20,773 bases of DNA, taken from contig JAOPYW010000047.1 in NCBI GenBank assembly GCA_025964405.1, positions 1 through 20,773 on the forward strand, read 5' to 3'. Below the pieces are notes generated by a model. That model was not told the origin of the DNA. It did no database searches and saw only the letters and a list, made by a program, of their open reading frames with translations. Below, piece by piece: positions 1 through 6,551 of the stretch (position 1 is its first letter; the number at the start of each line of letters is the position of its first letter). A program made the translations under genes and the position numbers. The stretch is from Thermoleophilia bacterium (GTDB taxonomy: Bacteria > Actinomycetota > Thermoleophilia > Gaiellales > SKUG01).

Positions 1-120
1 CGGAACCAACCAGCCGGCCCCCAACGACGCACACCCGATTCACGCACGCAGACCCCACACGAGGAGGCACGCATCACGACATGAACACTCCCTTGCATGG
101 ATGACACCCCGCACAGACGC

Positions 121-152
121 GCGAAGCCCCCGGCTGCCCCCGGGGGCTTCGC
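121..152 (+). terminator. Strong GC hairpin, likely terminator without U-tract
   Basis: Arms 121-133 and 140-152 are perfectly complementary over 13 bp with a 6-nt loop. No T-run follows, so this is not a classical intrinsic terminator, but U-less hairpins are commonly proposed as terminators in high-GC actinobacteria. It lies 17 nt after a TGA at 102-104, which would suit an upstream plus-strand gene. The role is inferred. Confidence 0.55.
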
Positions 153-264
153 TGCGCCTGTGGGGCGGCACGGGCGCGAGCACTCCTGCGCAATCTTCTG
201 GGAGGAGGCGAGGGGAAGCTCAAGCTGGCTCGACCACTGCCCGATACAGCGATTCGCCCCGCTC

Positions 265-302
265 CGATTATCGGCCGATACCAATCAGCGAAATATATGA
301 TT
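265..302 (+). promoter_or_regulatory. Putative promoter/operator of the DUF3494-LDT unit
   Basis: This is the only AT-rich patch in the upstream region. It has a TATGAT hexamer at 296-301 (one mismatch from TATAAT). A perfect 12-bp palindrome TATCGGCCGATA at 269-280 covers the position expected for a -35 box, and no good -35 match is visible. A palindrome there would suit a regulator-binding site. Start of transcription and regulator are unknown. Confidence 0.35.
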
Positions 303-418
303 CTGGTTCACGCATCGACGGGCGGGTAGCACTACGAGCCGAATGCATCACAACCATTTGGTGGTTTCCATCGACGCGAGCACGAGCCCGCGCCGAATCA
401 CTATGAGTTGGAGCATCG

Positions 419-1537
419 ATGCGCCACGTTCTTCCCCTGGCCTGTGCCGTACTGGCCGCGCTGCCGTTGGCATTCGCAGGATCAGCCGCCGCAGCCACGC
501 CCTTCGTCGACCTCGGCACCGCCTCCGCGGATGCCGTCGCAGGCGGCAGCACCATCACCAACACGGGCAACTCCGTGCTGAACGGTGACCTCGCGCTGTT
601 CCCGGGAACCGCAGTCGTCGGTTTCCCGCCCGGGCTGGTCAACGGCGCGACCCACGTGAACGACGCAGTGGCGCAGCAGGCGAAGTCCGACCTGACGACC
701 GCGTACCTCGACGCGGCCGGCCGGCCACTGACCGCCACGATCCCCCCCGATGCCGGCAACCAGACGTTGGTGTCAGGCGTCTACCGCACGGGCTCGGTGC
801 CGACACTGGGCCTCACCGGCACGCTCACCCTCGACGCACAGGGCGACCCGCGGGCCGTGTTCATCTTCCAGGTCCAGTCTGCGCTGACGACGGCGACCGA
901 CAGCCGCGTGGCCCTGATCAACGGTGCCCAGTCGTGCAACGTGTTCTGGCAGGTGGGATCATCGGCCACGATCGGCACGCGGACCTCGTTCGCCGGCAAC
1001 GTGCTCGCGCTCACCTCGATCTCAGTCAACGACGCCGCGACGATCGACGGCCGACTGCTCGCACGCAACGGAGCAGTGACCCTGATCAACGACACGGTCA
1101 CTCGGGGTCAGTGTGCTGCTGGAACCGAACAGGTGATCGGCGGCGGCGGCGGTACCGGGCCTACCGGCGGCACCGGCGGCGGCACCACGGTGCGCCTCCC
1201 GGGACCCGACGTGCGTGGTCCGATCACGCAGATCTTCGGAACGCCGCCCACCCTGGTCGGCCCGCCCCGCCGCGCGGGCTGCACCGACCGTGACTTCACG
1301 GCGCGCATCGTCGTGCGCGACGGCGCCGGCATCAGCAAGGTGCACGTGCTGCTCGACGGACGACGCATCCGAACGTCGACCACGGGGCTGTCGCTCGTCA
1401 TCAGGATCCACGGGCTCGCGATCGGCTCCCATCGCCTCAGCGTGGTCGCGTACGATCGCGCGGGGAACCGCTCCGTCGTGACCCGGGCGTTCGCCCGGTG
1501 CAGGCTGGCGATCGCCGCGCCGCGGTTCACCGGATGA
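419..1537 (+). CDS. Secreted DUF3494 (ice-binding-like) protein with Ig-like tail
   Basis: A 372-residue exported protein. Residues 1-26 form a signal peptide (hydrophobic core, AAA before the cut). Residues ~28-235 match the DUF3494/ice-binding-like fold in pattern: 'DLGTA' start, the 'NGDLALFPGTAVVGFPPG' segment, the 'ADS..' type 'ALTTATDSRVALINGA' stretch and 'CNVFWQVGSSATIGT', which is very typical of the family. A Gly/Thr linker (~240-256) leads to a C-terminal Ig-like module (~285-365) with 'YDRAGNRS' and flanking cysteines. Known DUF3494 proteins form beta-helices; some bind ice, others are surface adhesins, so antifreeze activity is not proven. The ATG at 419 has GGAG at 410-413. The stop overlaps the next gene's start (ATGA), implying co-translation with the L,D-transpeptidase. 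Confidence 0.88.
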   Translation: MRHVLPLACAVLAALPLAFAGSAAAATPFVDLGTASADAVAGGSTITNTGNSVLNGDLALFPGTAVVGFPPGLVNGATHVNDAVAQQAKSDLTTAYLDAAGRPLTATIPPDAGNQTLVSGVYRTGSVPTLGLTGTLTLDAQGDPRAVFIFQVQSALTTATDSRVALINGAQSCNVFWQVGSSATIGTRTSFAGNVLALTSISVNDAATIDGRLLARNGAVTLINDTVTRGQCAAGTEQVIGGGGGTGPTGGTGGGTTVRLPGPDVRGPITQIFGTPPTLVGPPRRAGCTDRDFTARIVVRDGAGISKVHVLLDGRRIRTSTTGLSLVIRIHGLAIGSHRLSVVAYDRAGNRSVVTRAFARCRLAIAAPRFTG

Positions 1538-2244
1538 TGAGGCGCACCCGCGCTCGGACGCTGCTCCTGGGCGTCACCGCGCTCGCACTGCTGGTCCTTC
1601 CTGCCGCACCCGCACTGGCTGCAGCGGACCTGCCCGGCACGGCGTCGTGGGCGCATCCGTCGTTCACCGCCGCGGTGCGGGCGTTCCCCGATGCCGACGC
1701 GGCGCAGGTCGCCAAGGTCAGGCTCCTCACCGAGGATGGCTACCCCGAGGTCTACCCCGTGCTGTCGACGCTGGTCGACCCCGAGGGCCGGGCCTGGTCG
1801 CGCGTGGCGATCCCCATGCGCCCGAACGGCAGGAGCGGCTGGGTCAGGTCATACGTGCTCGGTCCGGTGCAGGTCGCGCACAAGCGCATCGTCGTCGACC
1901 GCACGACGATGCGGGCCTCGCTCTTCGATCGCGGCCGCCGCGTCTGGACCTCCCCGATCGGGGTCGGTGCGGCGGCGACCCCAACCCCCTCGGGGAGCTT
2001 CTGGGTGCGCGAGAAGTTTCCCGTGCTCGATGCCTCCGGACCGTTCGGACCACGCGCGATCGGCACGAGCGACTACTCCACGCTGAGCGAGTGGCCCGGC
2101 GGCGGTGTCATCGGCCTGCACGGCACCGACCAGCCGGAGCTCATTCCCGGCCGGCCCTCGCACGGATGCATACGCGTGCCCAATGCGGCGCTGATCCGCC
2201 TTTATGCGCTCACGCCCATCGGTACACCGATCACCGTGCGCTGA
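1534..2244 (+). CDS. L,D-transpeptidase (YkuD domain), exported
   Basis: A 236-residue exported enzyme expected to cross-link peptidoglycan stem peptides or attach proteins to them in the cell wall. The signal peptide covers ~1-30. An SH3-like segment (~60-110, 'WSRVAIPMRPNGRSGWVRS') precedes the YkuD domain (~115-236). The catalytic signature is present: H196 in 'GLHGT', then 'SHGCIRV' with H210, nucleophile C212 and R214. I chose ATG 1534 because it overlaps the preceding stop as ATGA and starts a clean signal peptide; GTG 1498 would add 12 residues lying inside the upstream gene. The coupling suggests that the wall enzyme and the secreted DUF3494 protein are made together. The gene ends 31 bp from a convergent gene with no obvious terminator between. 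Confidence 0.93.
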   Translation: MMRRTRARTLLLGVTALALLVLPAAPALAAADLPGTASWAHPSFTAAVRAFPDADAAQVAKVRLLTEDGYPEVYPVLSTLVDPEGRAWSRVAIPMRPNGRSGWVRSYVLGPVQVAHKRIVVDRTTMRASLFDRGRRVWTSPIGVGAAATPTPSGSFWVREKFPVLDASGPFGPRAIGTSDYSTLSEWPGGGVIGLHGTDQPELIPGRPSHGCIRVPNAALIRLYALTPIGTPITVR

Positions 2245-2275
2245 GCCCTACGCCGAGCCGTGGATCGTCACGAAC

Positions 2276-3439
2276 TCATGCACCCGTCGCGCGTCGCCCG
2301 TTGTTCATGACGCCCACGAGCGTGTCGCCGATCGTCGGAACCTGTGCGCTGAACAGCGCATCGCGCGCCGCGCCGGCCTGTCGCTCGAGGAGGCCGCCCT
2401 CCACGCCGACGGTGGCGAGCGTGGCACGCAGGTCGGCGCGCGTCGGCGCATAGAGCACGAGGCCCGCCTTCGACATCGCGCGGGCGGAATCGACGCCGTG
2501 GCCCTTCATGACGTTGTGCATCACGACGGGGGTGCGCCCGGCGATGGCTTCCATCGTGGTCATGCCGCCCGAGTTCGTCAGCGCGGCATCGACGCCACCG
2601 GTGACGAGGTCTGACATGCGATCGGTGAACGGGATGGCCGTGACGTCGCGCGGGGAGAAGCTCGACGCGATGTCGCGCGCGAGCGTCGTGTTGCTGCCGG
2701 TCGCGATCGCGAAGGTGACGTCGGGGCGCGCGGTTCGCAGGCTCTGCACGAACTGCTCGTCCATGCCGATGCCGGTTGCACCGCCCGAGACGAGCACGAC
2801 GGGTCGGTCGTTGGGCAGGCCGAAGTCGCTGCGCACCGCGGCGCGATCAGCCTGCGCGAGGAACTCGGGCTGCACGGGCGGACGCACCTGCGTGAGCTGC
2901 TGCTCCGGGCGCAGCGCTCCGAGCTGCCGCGCGTGGGCCGCTTCACCGGGCGCCAGGTGCGTGAGTGCGTCGGCTGCCGGCGAGAACCAGATGCGATTCG
3001 CCTGCGGGTCGATCATCGTCACGGCGATCGGCGCGTCGAACGCGCCCCGTGCCCGGGCCAGGGCGGCGCTGTCGGCCAAGTAGGGGAAGGTCGCGACGAC
3101 GAGGTCGGGCTGTGCGGCCGCGAGGTAGCGTCCGTGCGCCGCGGCCGACTGGTGGGCGAAGCCGGTGCGCAGCAGCGAGCCCGCCACCGCGTTGTTGGTG
3201 AACTGGTGCGAGATCGCACCGAGCCCCAGGTCGGCGTTGCGCTTGAGCGCGTCGAGGTCGCTGGCGGCCTTGCCCGGCTTGACGAGGTCGAGGCCGTCGG
3301 CGATCGTCACCTCGAGCGACGGATCGATGTCGTGGAGGCTGCGCATGACCCCGCGCGCCATCGAATCGTGTCCCGACCCGAGGGCCGCAGACAGGATCGT
3401 GACTCGTTTCGGCGCACCGATGAATGGCGCGATAGACAT
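2276..3439 (-). CDS. MGDG synthase-like glycosyltransferase (GT28 type)
   Basis: A 387-residue GT-B glycosyltransferase resembling monogalactosyl/glucosyl-diacylglycerol synthases. The N-terminal acceptor half opens with 'TILSAALGSGHDSMARGV' (residues ~14-31), the hallmark of the MGDG-synthase family. The C-terminal donor-binding half has the 'VSGGATGIG' loop (~217-225) and 'TNSGGMTTMEAIAGRTPVV' (~288-306), matching the nucleotide-sugar binding motif of GT28 enzymes. The expected role is glycolipid synthesis at the inner face of the membrane; sugar and lipid cannot be read from sequence. Length is normal. The ATG at 3439 has a G-rich run just upstream. It is the last gene of the minus-strand cluster, 77 bp after the UV endonuclease, so co-transcription is likely but coupling is not evident. 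Confidence 0.85.
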   Translation of the reverse strand: MSIAPFIGAPKRVTILSAALGSGHDSMARGVMRSLHDIDPSLEVTIADGLDLVKPGKAASDLDALKRNADLGLGAISHQFTNNAVAGSLLRTGFAHQSAAAHGRYLAAAQPDLVVATFPYLADSAALARARGAFDAPIAVTMIDPQANRIWFSPAADALTHLAPGEAAHARQLGALRPEQQLTQVRPPVQPEFLAQADRAAVRSDFGLPNDRPVVLVSGGATGIGMDEQFVQSLRTARPDVTFAIATGSNTTLARDIASSFSPRDVTAIPFTDRMSDLVTGGVDAALTNSGGMTTMEAIAGRTPVVMHNVMKGHGVDSARAMSKAGLVLYAPTRADLRATLATVGVEGGLLERQAGAARDALFSAQVPTIGDTLVGVMNNGRRATGA

Positions 3440-3516
3440 AGGCCCCCCGACCCCAGCTCCCCCTGAACCTGTTCATCGTCGTCGGAGCACCGGGTGTTGC
3501 AGCACGGGGCGTGCGA

Positions 3517-4506
3517 TCAGTCGAGGGCGAAGGCGCCGTCAACCCACGCCTCGCCGTGCGCGACGAGCTGCTCGCGCAGGCGCAGCACCGCGAGATCCTT
3601 GCCCTTGGCCTCGACCATGACGTCGATGTCGCGGCCGATCGGGTGCAGCGAACCCCGCAGGTACCCCGTGAAGGCGATCGGGTCGAGCAGGTCGGCGTGC
3701 GCCGAGGCCGGCGGCAGCTTGGGCGCCGCGGAGCCGTTCACGTCACTGATGTACGAGCGCGGGCTCGACGCGTGCACCTTGGGGCGCGTGCCGTCGGGCC
3801 AGGTGGCGACGGCGAGCGCCGCCGCCTCCGGCTCGGTGAGGCCCGCGCGGTCGAGGCAGGAGTGGTGGAGGTTGTCGAACACCACCCGCAGGCCCGCGCG
3901 TTCGGCGATGGGGAGCACGTCGGACAGGCTCCAGACGCGGTCGTCGTGCTCGATGACCAGGCGCGCTCGTGCGCGCTCGGAGAGCTGGGCCACGCCCTGC
4001 AGGAACCGCTCCCCCGCAGCCTCGAAACCGCCGCTGGAGCCGCCGACGTGGAGCACGATCACCGAATCGTCGTCGAGACCCATCGCATCGAACAGGCGCG
4101 TGTGGAGCTCGAGGTCGGCGATCGCGCCCAGCTGGATGTCGGGGCGTTCGGAATTCAGCACGGTGTACTGGCCCGGGTGGTTGGTGACGCGGATGCGCTC
4201 CGCTCGCAGTCGCTCGCCCACCTCGGCGAGGCGGTCGGCGCAGAGCTCGACCTGTCCTTGGAACTGCGGCATGCCGGGGTGTGCCCCGTAGGGCACGAAC
4301 CCGTCAGGGATGCGGTAGGCACGGATGTCATGGTCGACGAGCCAGTCGACCGTCACGCTGAACAGGTCGAGTGACGTCTCGAGGTTCGGTTCGCTCTGCC
4401 ACTTACGCGCGTCGTAGGGCTTGTGCTTCGGCAGGCTGAGGATGCGGCCGACGAACCCGAGCCGGTGGTGCGTGACGGCTGCCGGTGTCTGCGCGCGATC
4501 ACCCAT
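3517..4506 (-). CDS. uvsE: UV damage endonuclease UvdE/UvsE
   Basis: A 329-residue TIM-barrel endonuclease that nicks DNA 5' to UV photoproducts and starts alternative excision repair. Family signatures run in order: 'RLGFVG' (~15-20), 'YRIPDGFVP..HP' (H76), 'TNHPGQY' (H110), 'VLHVGG' (H153), 'VIEHDD' (E186), 'FDNLHH' (D211, H214), 'PKVHAS' (K243, H245), 'SAHADLL' (H270) and 'MVEAKGKD' (E299). These correspond to the metal-binding His/Glu/Asp set and the modified lysine known from the Thermus enzyme. No expected ligand is missing. ATG 4506 lies 1 nt after the methyltransferase stop, so translation is probably coupled; there is no separate strong ribosome-binding site. Usual length for the bacterial family. 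Confidence 0.93.
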   Translation of the reverse strand: MGDRAQTPAAVTHHRLGFVGRILSLPKHKPYDARKWQSEPNLETSLDLFSVTVDWLVDHDIRAYRIPDGFVPYGAHPGMPQFQGQVELCADRLAEVGERLRAERIRVTNHPGQYTVLNSERPDIQLGAIADLELHTRLFDAMGLDDDSVIVLHVGGSSGGFEAAGERFLQGVAQLSERARARLVIEHDDRVWSLSDVLPIAERAGLRVVFDNLHHSCLDRAGLTEPEAAALAVATWPDGTRPKVHASSPRSYISDVNGSAAPKLPPASAHADLLDPIAFTGYLRGSLHPIGRDIDVMVEAKGKDLAVLRLREQLVAHGEAWVDGAFALD

Positions 4507-4507
4507 G

Positions 4508-5299
4508 TCAGTCGCGGTCGAGCACCCAGATCATCTCGGCCGGCCACTGGCGCGCCCACTCGACCTGTCCACGGCTGCGGTAGGTCGTCTCCTCGACGCC
4601 GTCGCGCGGTCGGGTCTCGACCATGTCCACGATCGTGAATCCCGAGGCGCGGAAGAGCCGGATCCATTCGCCATAGGTGAGGTTGAAGAGCGAGGCGCCA
4701 TCCCAGTCGACGCGGTGCATGCCGAAGTAGGGCTTCACGAGCTCGTTGGTCATGACCCCCTGGTCGGGCCAGCACAGCTCGTGGATCGGTGTGATGGAGC
4801 TGAAGGCGAGCCGTCCGCCGGAGCGCAGCAGGCGCGCCGCCTCCGGCACCCAGCGGCGCGGGTCGGCGAACATCGATGCGCCGTAGTCGGAGACCGCGAT
4901 GTCGAACGAGGCGGCCGGGAGCTGCGTGTCTTCGACGTCGGCGTTCACGAGGGTGACGTCGGGCCGCACGCCGTCCTGCTGCGTGACCGATTCGATCAGG
5001 CGCTCGGCGTGCACGAGCTGCTCCGGCGAGAAGTCGACGGCCGTGCAGGATGCGCCCGCGCGCGCGAGGCCGAGCGAGAACTGCGCTCCGCCCGCACCCA
5101 ACTCCACGACCTCGAGCCCGGCCAGCTCGCGGGGCAGCACGTCGAGCTCGGAGTTGGGGATGGAGAACAGGCTCCACATCGCGAACTCGGTCGGGAGTTC
5201 GCGTTCGTGCACGTGCTGGTAGCCGTCGGCGCGACGCTCCCACCATGCCTCGTTGCGGGCGATGTGGTCGGTCGGGTCGGTGACTGCGGAGGAATCCAT
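4508..5299 (-). CDS. SAM-dependent methyltransferase (class I)
   Basis: A 263-residue class I methyltransferase. Motif I is 'VVELGAGGAQ' (~64-73), the acidic motif II residue is D89 in 'AVDFSPEQ', 'NADVED' (~119-124) fits motif III and 'FDIAVSDYG' (~132-140) fits motif IV. The N-terminal 'DHIARNEAWWERRADGYQ' is typical of small actinobacterial methyltransferases whose substrate is not known. I start at ATG 5299: the upstream in-frame extension (to 5560) is low-complexity, overlaps the DUF427 gene antisense-free frame and has no family similarity. It sits 43 bp after the DUF427 gene and 1 nt before the UV endonuclease, so it is probably in the same transcript. The substrate cannot be inferred; a repair role is possible only by association. 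Confidence 0.88.
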   Translation of the reverse strand: MDSSAVTDPTDHIARNEAWWERRADGYQHVHERELPTEFAMWSLFSIPNSELDVLPRELAGLEVVELGAGGAQFSLGLARAGASCTAVDFSPEQLVHAERLIESVTQQDGVRPDVTLVNADVEDTQLPAASFDIAVSDYGASMFADPRRWVPEAARLLRSGGRLAFSSITPIHELCWPDQGVMTNELVKPYFGMHRVDWDGASLFNLTYGEWIRLFRASGFTIVDMVETRPRDGVEETTYRSRGQVEWARQWPAEMIWVLDRD

Positions 5300-5342
5300 G
5301 ACGGCAGCGTACCTGTATCTGGCGCCCTGCAACCGGCGAACG

Positions 5343-5843
5343 TCACCAGCCGCGTGTTCCGGGCCCGCCCTTGAGCTTGCCGTGGATGTTGGGCGTGACC
5401 CAACCGCCGTAGAAGTCACCTTCCTGGGCGGTGACCTCGAGCCCATCGATGCGACACCGCTGCATGCGCCCCGGATAGACGGCGACGTGGCCCGCGAGCG
5501 CGGCGTATTCACGCTTCGGATGTGCGTAGCTCCAGGCAGCGCGCGGCGCGAGGCGTCCACCCGCCACGACGTCGAGGTACGCGGCCGATCCCTTCCACTC
5601 GCAGCGCGTGGTCATGCCGCCGCTCGGCACGAGCACCCCGCTCGCGAAGGCGGCCGGCGGAAGGTAGATCGTGGGTGGATGGGAGGTCTCCAGTATGCGT
5701 AGGGCATCGACGGTGTATGCGATGCGCTCACCGGCGAACCAGACCTCGACCTCGGCGTCGACGGGCTCGAGGCGCGGCGGACGCGGGTACTCCCACACAT
5801 CTTCGACGCGCGCGAGGTAGCGGCTGTTCGACGGATCGGTCAC
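5343..5843 (-). CDS. DUF427 domain-containing protein
   Basis: A 166-residue protein of the DUF427 family. Recognisable parts are 'VEVWFAGERIAYTVDALRIL' (~32-51), 'HPPTIYLPP' (~55-63), 'TTRCEWKGSAAYLDV' (~78-92), then 'AAWSYAHPKREYA' and the C-terminal 'FYGGWVTPNI.GKLKGGPGTRGW' block that is common in actinobacterial members. No signal peptide or membrane segment. The biochemical function of the family is not established; related beta-rich domains have been described in plants and bacteria without a clear reaction. The start is GTG 5843 with an AGGGG stretch just upstream. It is the first gene of the minus-strand cluster with the methyltransferase, UV endonuclease and glycosyltransferase. Confidence 0.85.
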   Translation of the reverse strand: MTDPSNSRYLARVEDVWEYPRPPRLEPVDAEVEVWFAGERIAYTVDALRILETSHPPTIYLPPAAFASGVLVPSGGMTTRCEWKGSAAYLDVVAGGRLAPRAAWSYAHPKREYAALAGHVAVYPGRMQRCRIDGLEVTAQEGDFYGGWVTPNIHGKLKGGPGTRGW

Positions 5844-5886
5844 GTCGACCCCTACGCACCGCGCCGCGCGTCGGTTGTCGCTCGCG

Positions 5887-6471
5887 TCAGTGCGCGCGCT
5901 CGGGAGCCGCGCCCTCGGCGTGGGGCGGCACGATCATGATGCGGTCGATGAACGCGAGCGCGATGGCCGATGCGACGAACGTCAGGTGGATCACCGTCTG
6001 CCAGAGCATGGTGTCGCTCGAGATCTTGTCGGCGTCGATGAAGGTGCGCAGCAGGTGGATCGACGAGATGCCGACGATCGACATGGCGAGCTTCACCTTG
6101 AGCACGTTGGCGTTGACGTGCGAGAGCCACTCCGGCTGGTCGGGGTGGCGCGTGAGGTCCATGCGCGAGACGAACGTCTCGTAACCCCCGACGATCACCA
6201 TGATCAGCAGGTTCGCCACCATGACCACGTCGACCAGGCCGAGCACGATGAGCATCGTCTGCGCCTCGTCGAGGTGGCCGAGCTCGCTCACGAGGTGCCA
6301 CAGCTCCTTGCCGAACTGCACCACGTAGACCAGCTGCGCGACGATCAGGCCGAGGTAGAGCGGTGCCTGCAGCCACCTACTCCCGAAGATCATCCAGCCG
6401 ATGCCGCGCGTGAATGGGCTGCGCTGGGCGTTGGCAGACGGCGTGACGGGTGGATCGAGAGGTGAAGCCAT
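5887..6471 (-). CDS. UPF0114 (YqhA-type) family membrane protein
   Basis: A 194-residue inner-membrane protein. The 'GSRWLQAPLYLGLIVAQ' segment near residues 29-45 is the signature of the UPF0114/YqhA family (TIGR00645). About four hydrophobic segments are visible: ~33-50, ~72-96 ('IVLGLVDVVMVANLLIMVIV'), ~120-140 and ~155-178. The 'GGYETFVSR' and 'KLAMSIVGISSIHLL' motifs are also family-typical. Function is not firmly known. I prefer ATG 6471; a TTG at 6507 would add 12 residues but lies in the promoter-like sequence, between the predicted -35 and -10. Length fits the family. It is 43 bp upstream of the DUF427 gene but has no functional link to it that I can see. Confidence 0.88.
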   Translation of the reverse strand: MASPLDPPVTPSANAQRSPFTRGIGWMIFGSRWLQAPLYLGLIVAQLVYVVQFGKELWHLVSELGHLDEAQTMLIVLGLVDVVMVANLLIMVIVGGYETFVSRMDLTRHPDQPEWLSHVNANVLKVKLAMSIVGISSIHLLRTFIDADKISSDTMLWQTVIHLTFVASAIALAFIDRIMIVPPHAEGAAPERAH

Positions 6472-6493
6472 GCACGGGATTATCGCAGGCACG

Positions 6494-6527
6494 CTTGGAG
6501 TGTCCAAGTAGTCAGGCTACCTGTCAA
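6494..6527 (-). promoter_or_regulatory. Putative sigma70-type promoter with overlapping inverted repeats
   Basis: On the minus strand a perfect TTGACA (6527-6522) is followed, after 17 bp, by GACACT (6504-6499) as a weak -10. The -10 lies inside a perfect 6-bp inverted repeat CTTGGA-GTG-TCCAAG (6494-6508), and the spacer carries GTAG-N5-CTAC (6508-6520). Transcription would start near 6492, about 20 nt before ATG 6471. Overlap of repeats with the promoter suggests an operator. The -10 match is poor, so this is a candidate only. Confidence 0.4.
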
Positions 6528-6551
6528 ACGCGGGGCAGGAGCGCAGGGAGC

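Larger units (their letters stand above)
1..418. other. Intergenic region upstream of DUF3494 gene
   Basis: I find no convincing gene here. The open frames crossing 97-406 have no family resemblance and run through a perfect hairpin. Two frames are open from base 1 to stops at 82-84 and 102-104, so the 3' end of an upstream plus-strand gene could lie in the first ~100 bases, but nothing identifies it. The hairpin at 121-152 would fit the end of such a gene. Bases 265-302 are clearly AT-richer than their surroundings and probably carry the promoter for the gene at 419. Confidence 0.55.

Noticed and set aside
97..406. Two overlapping plus-strand ORFs before the DUF3494 gene
   Set aside because: They read through the perfect 13-bp hairpin, have no good RBS, and their translation is Arg/Pro/Ser-rich without recognisable features.
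300..418. Riboswitch (c-di-GMP type) in the DUF3494 leader
   Set aside because: Only loose resemblance; the conserved core sequences expected for that class are not present. Only a short hairpin is seen.
5300..5560. 87-residue N-terminal extension of the methyltransferase
   Set aside because: Ser/Arg/Thr-rich, overlaps the DUF427 coding region and has no counterpart in the family; ATG 5299 gives a normal N-terminus.
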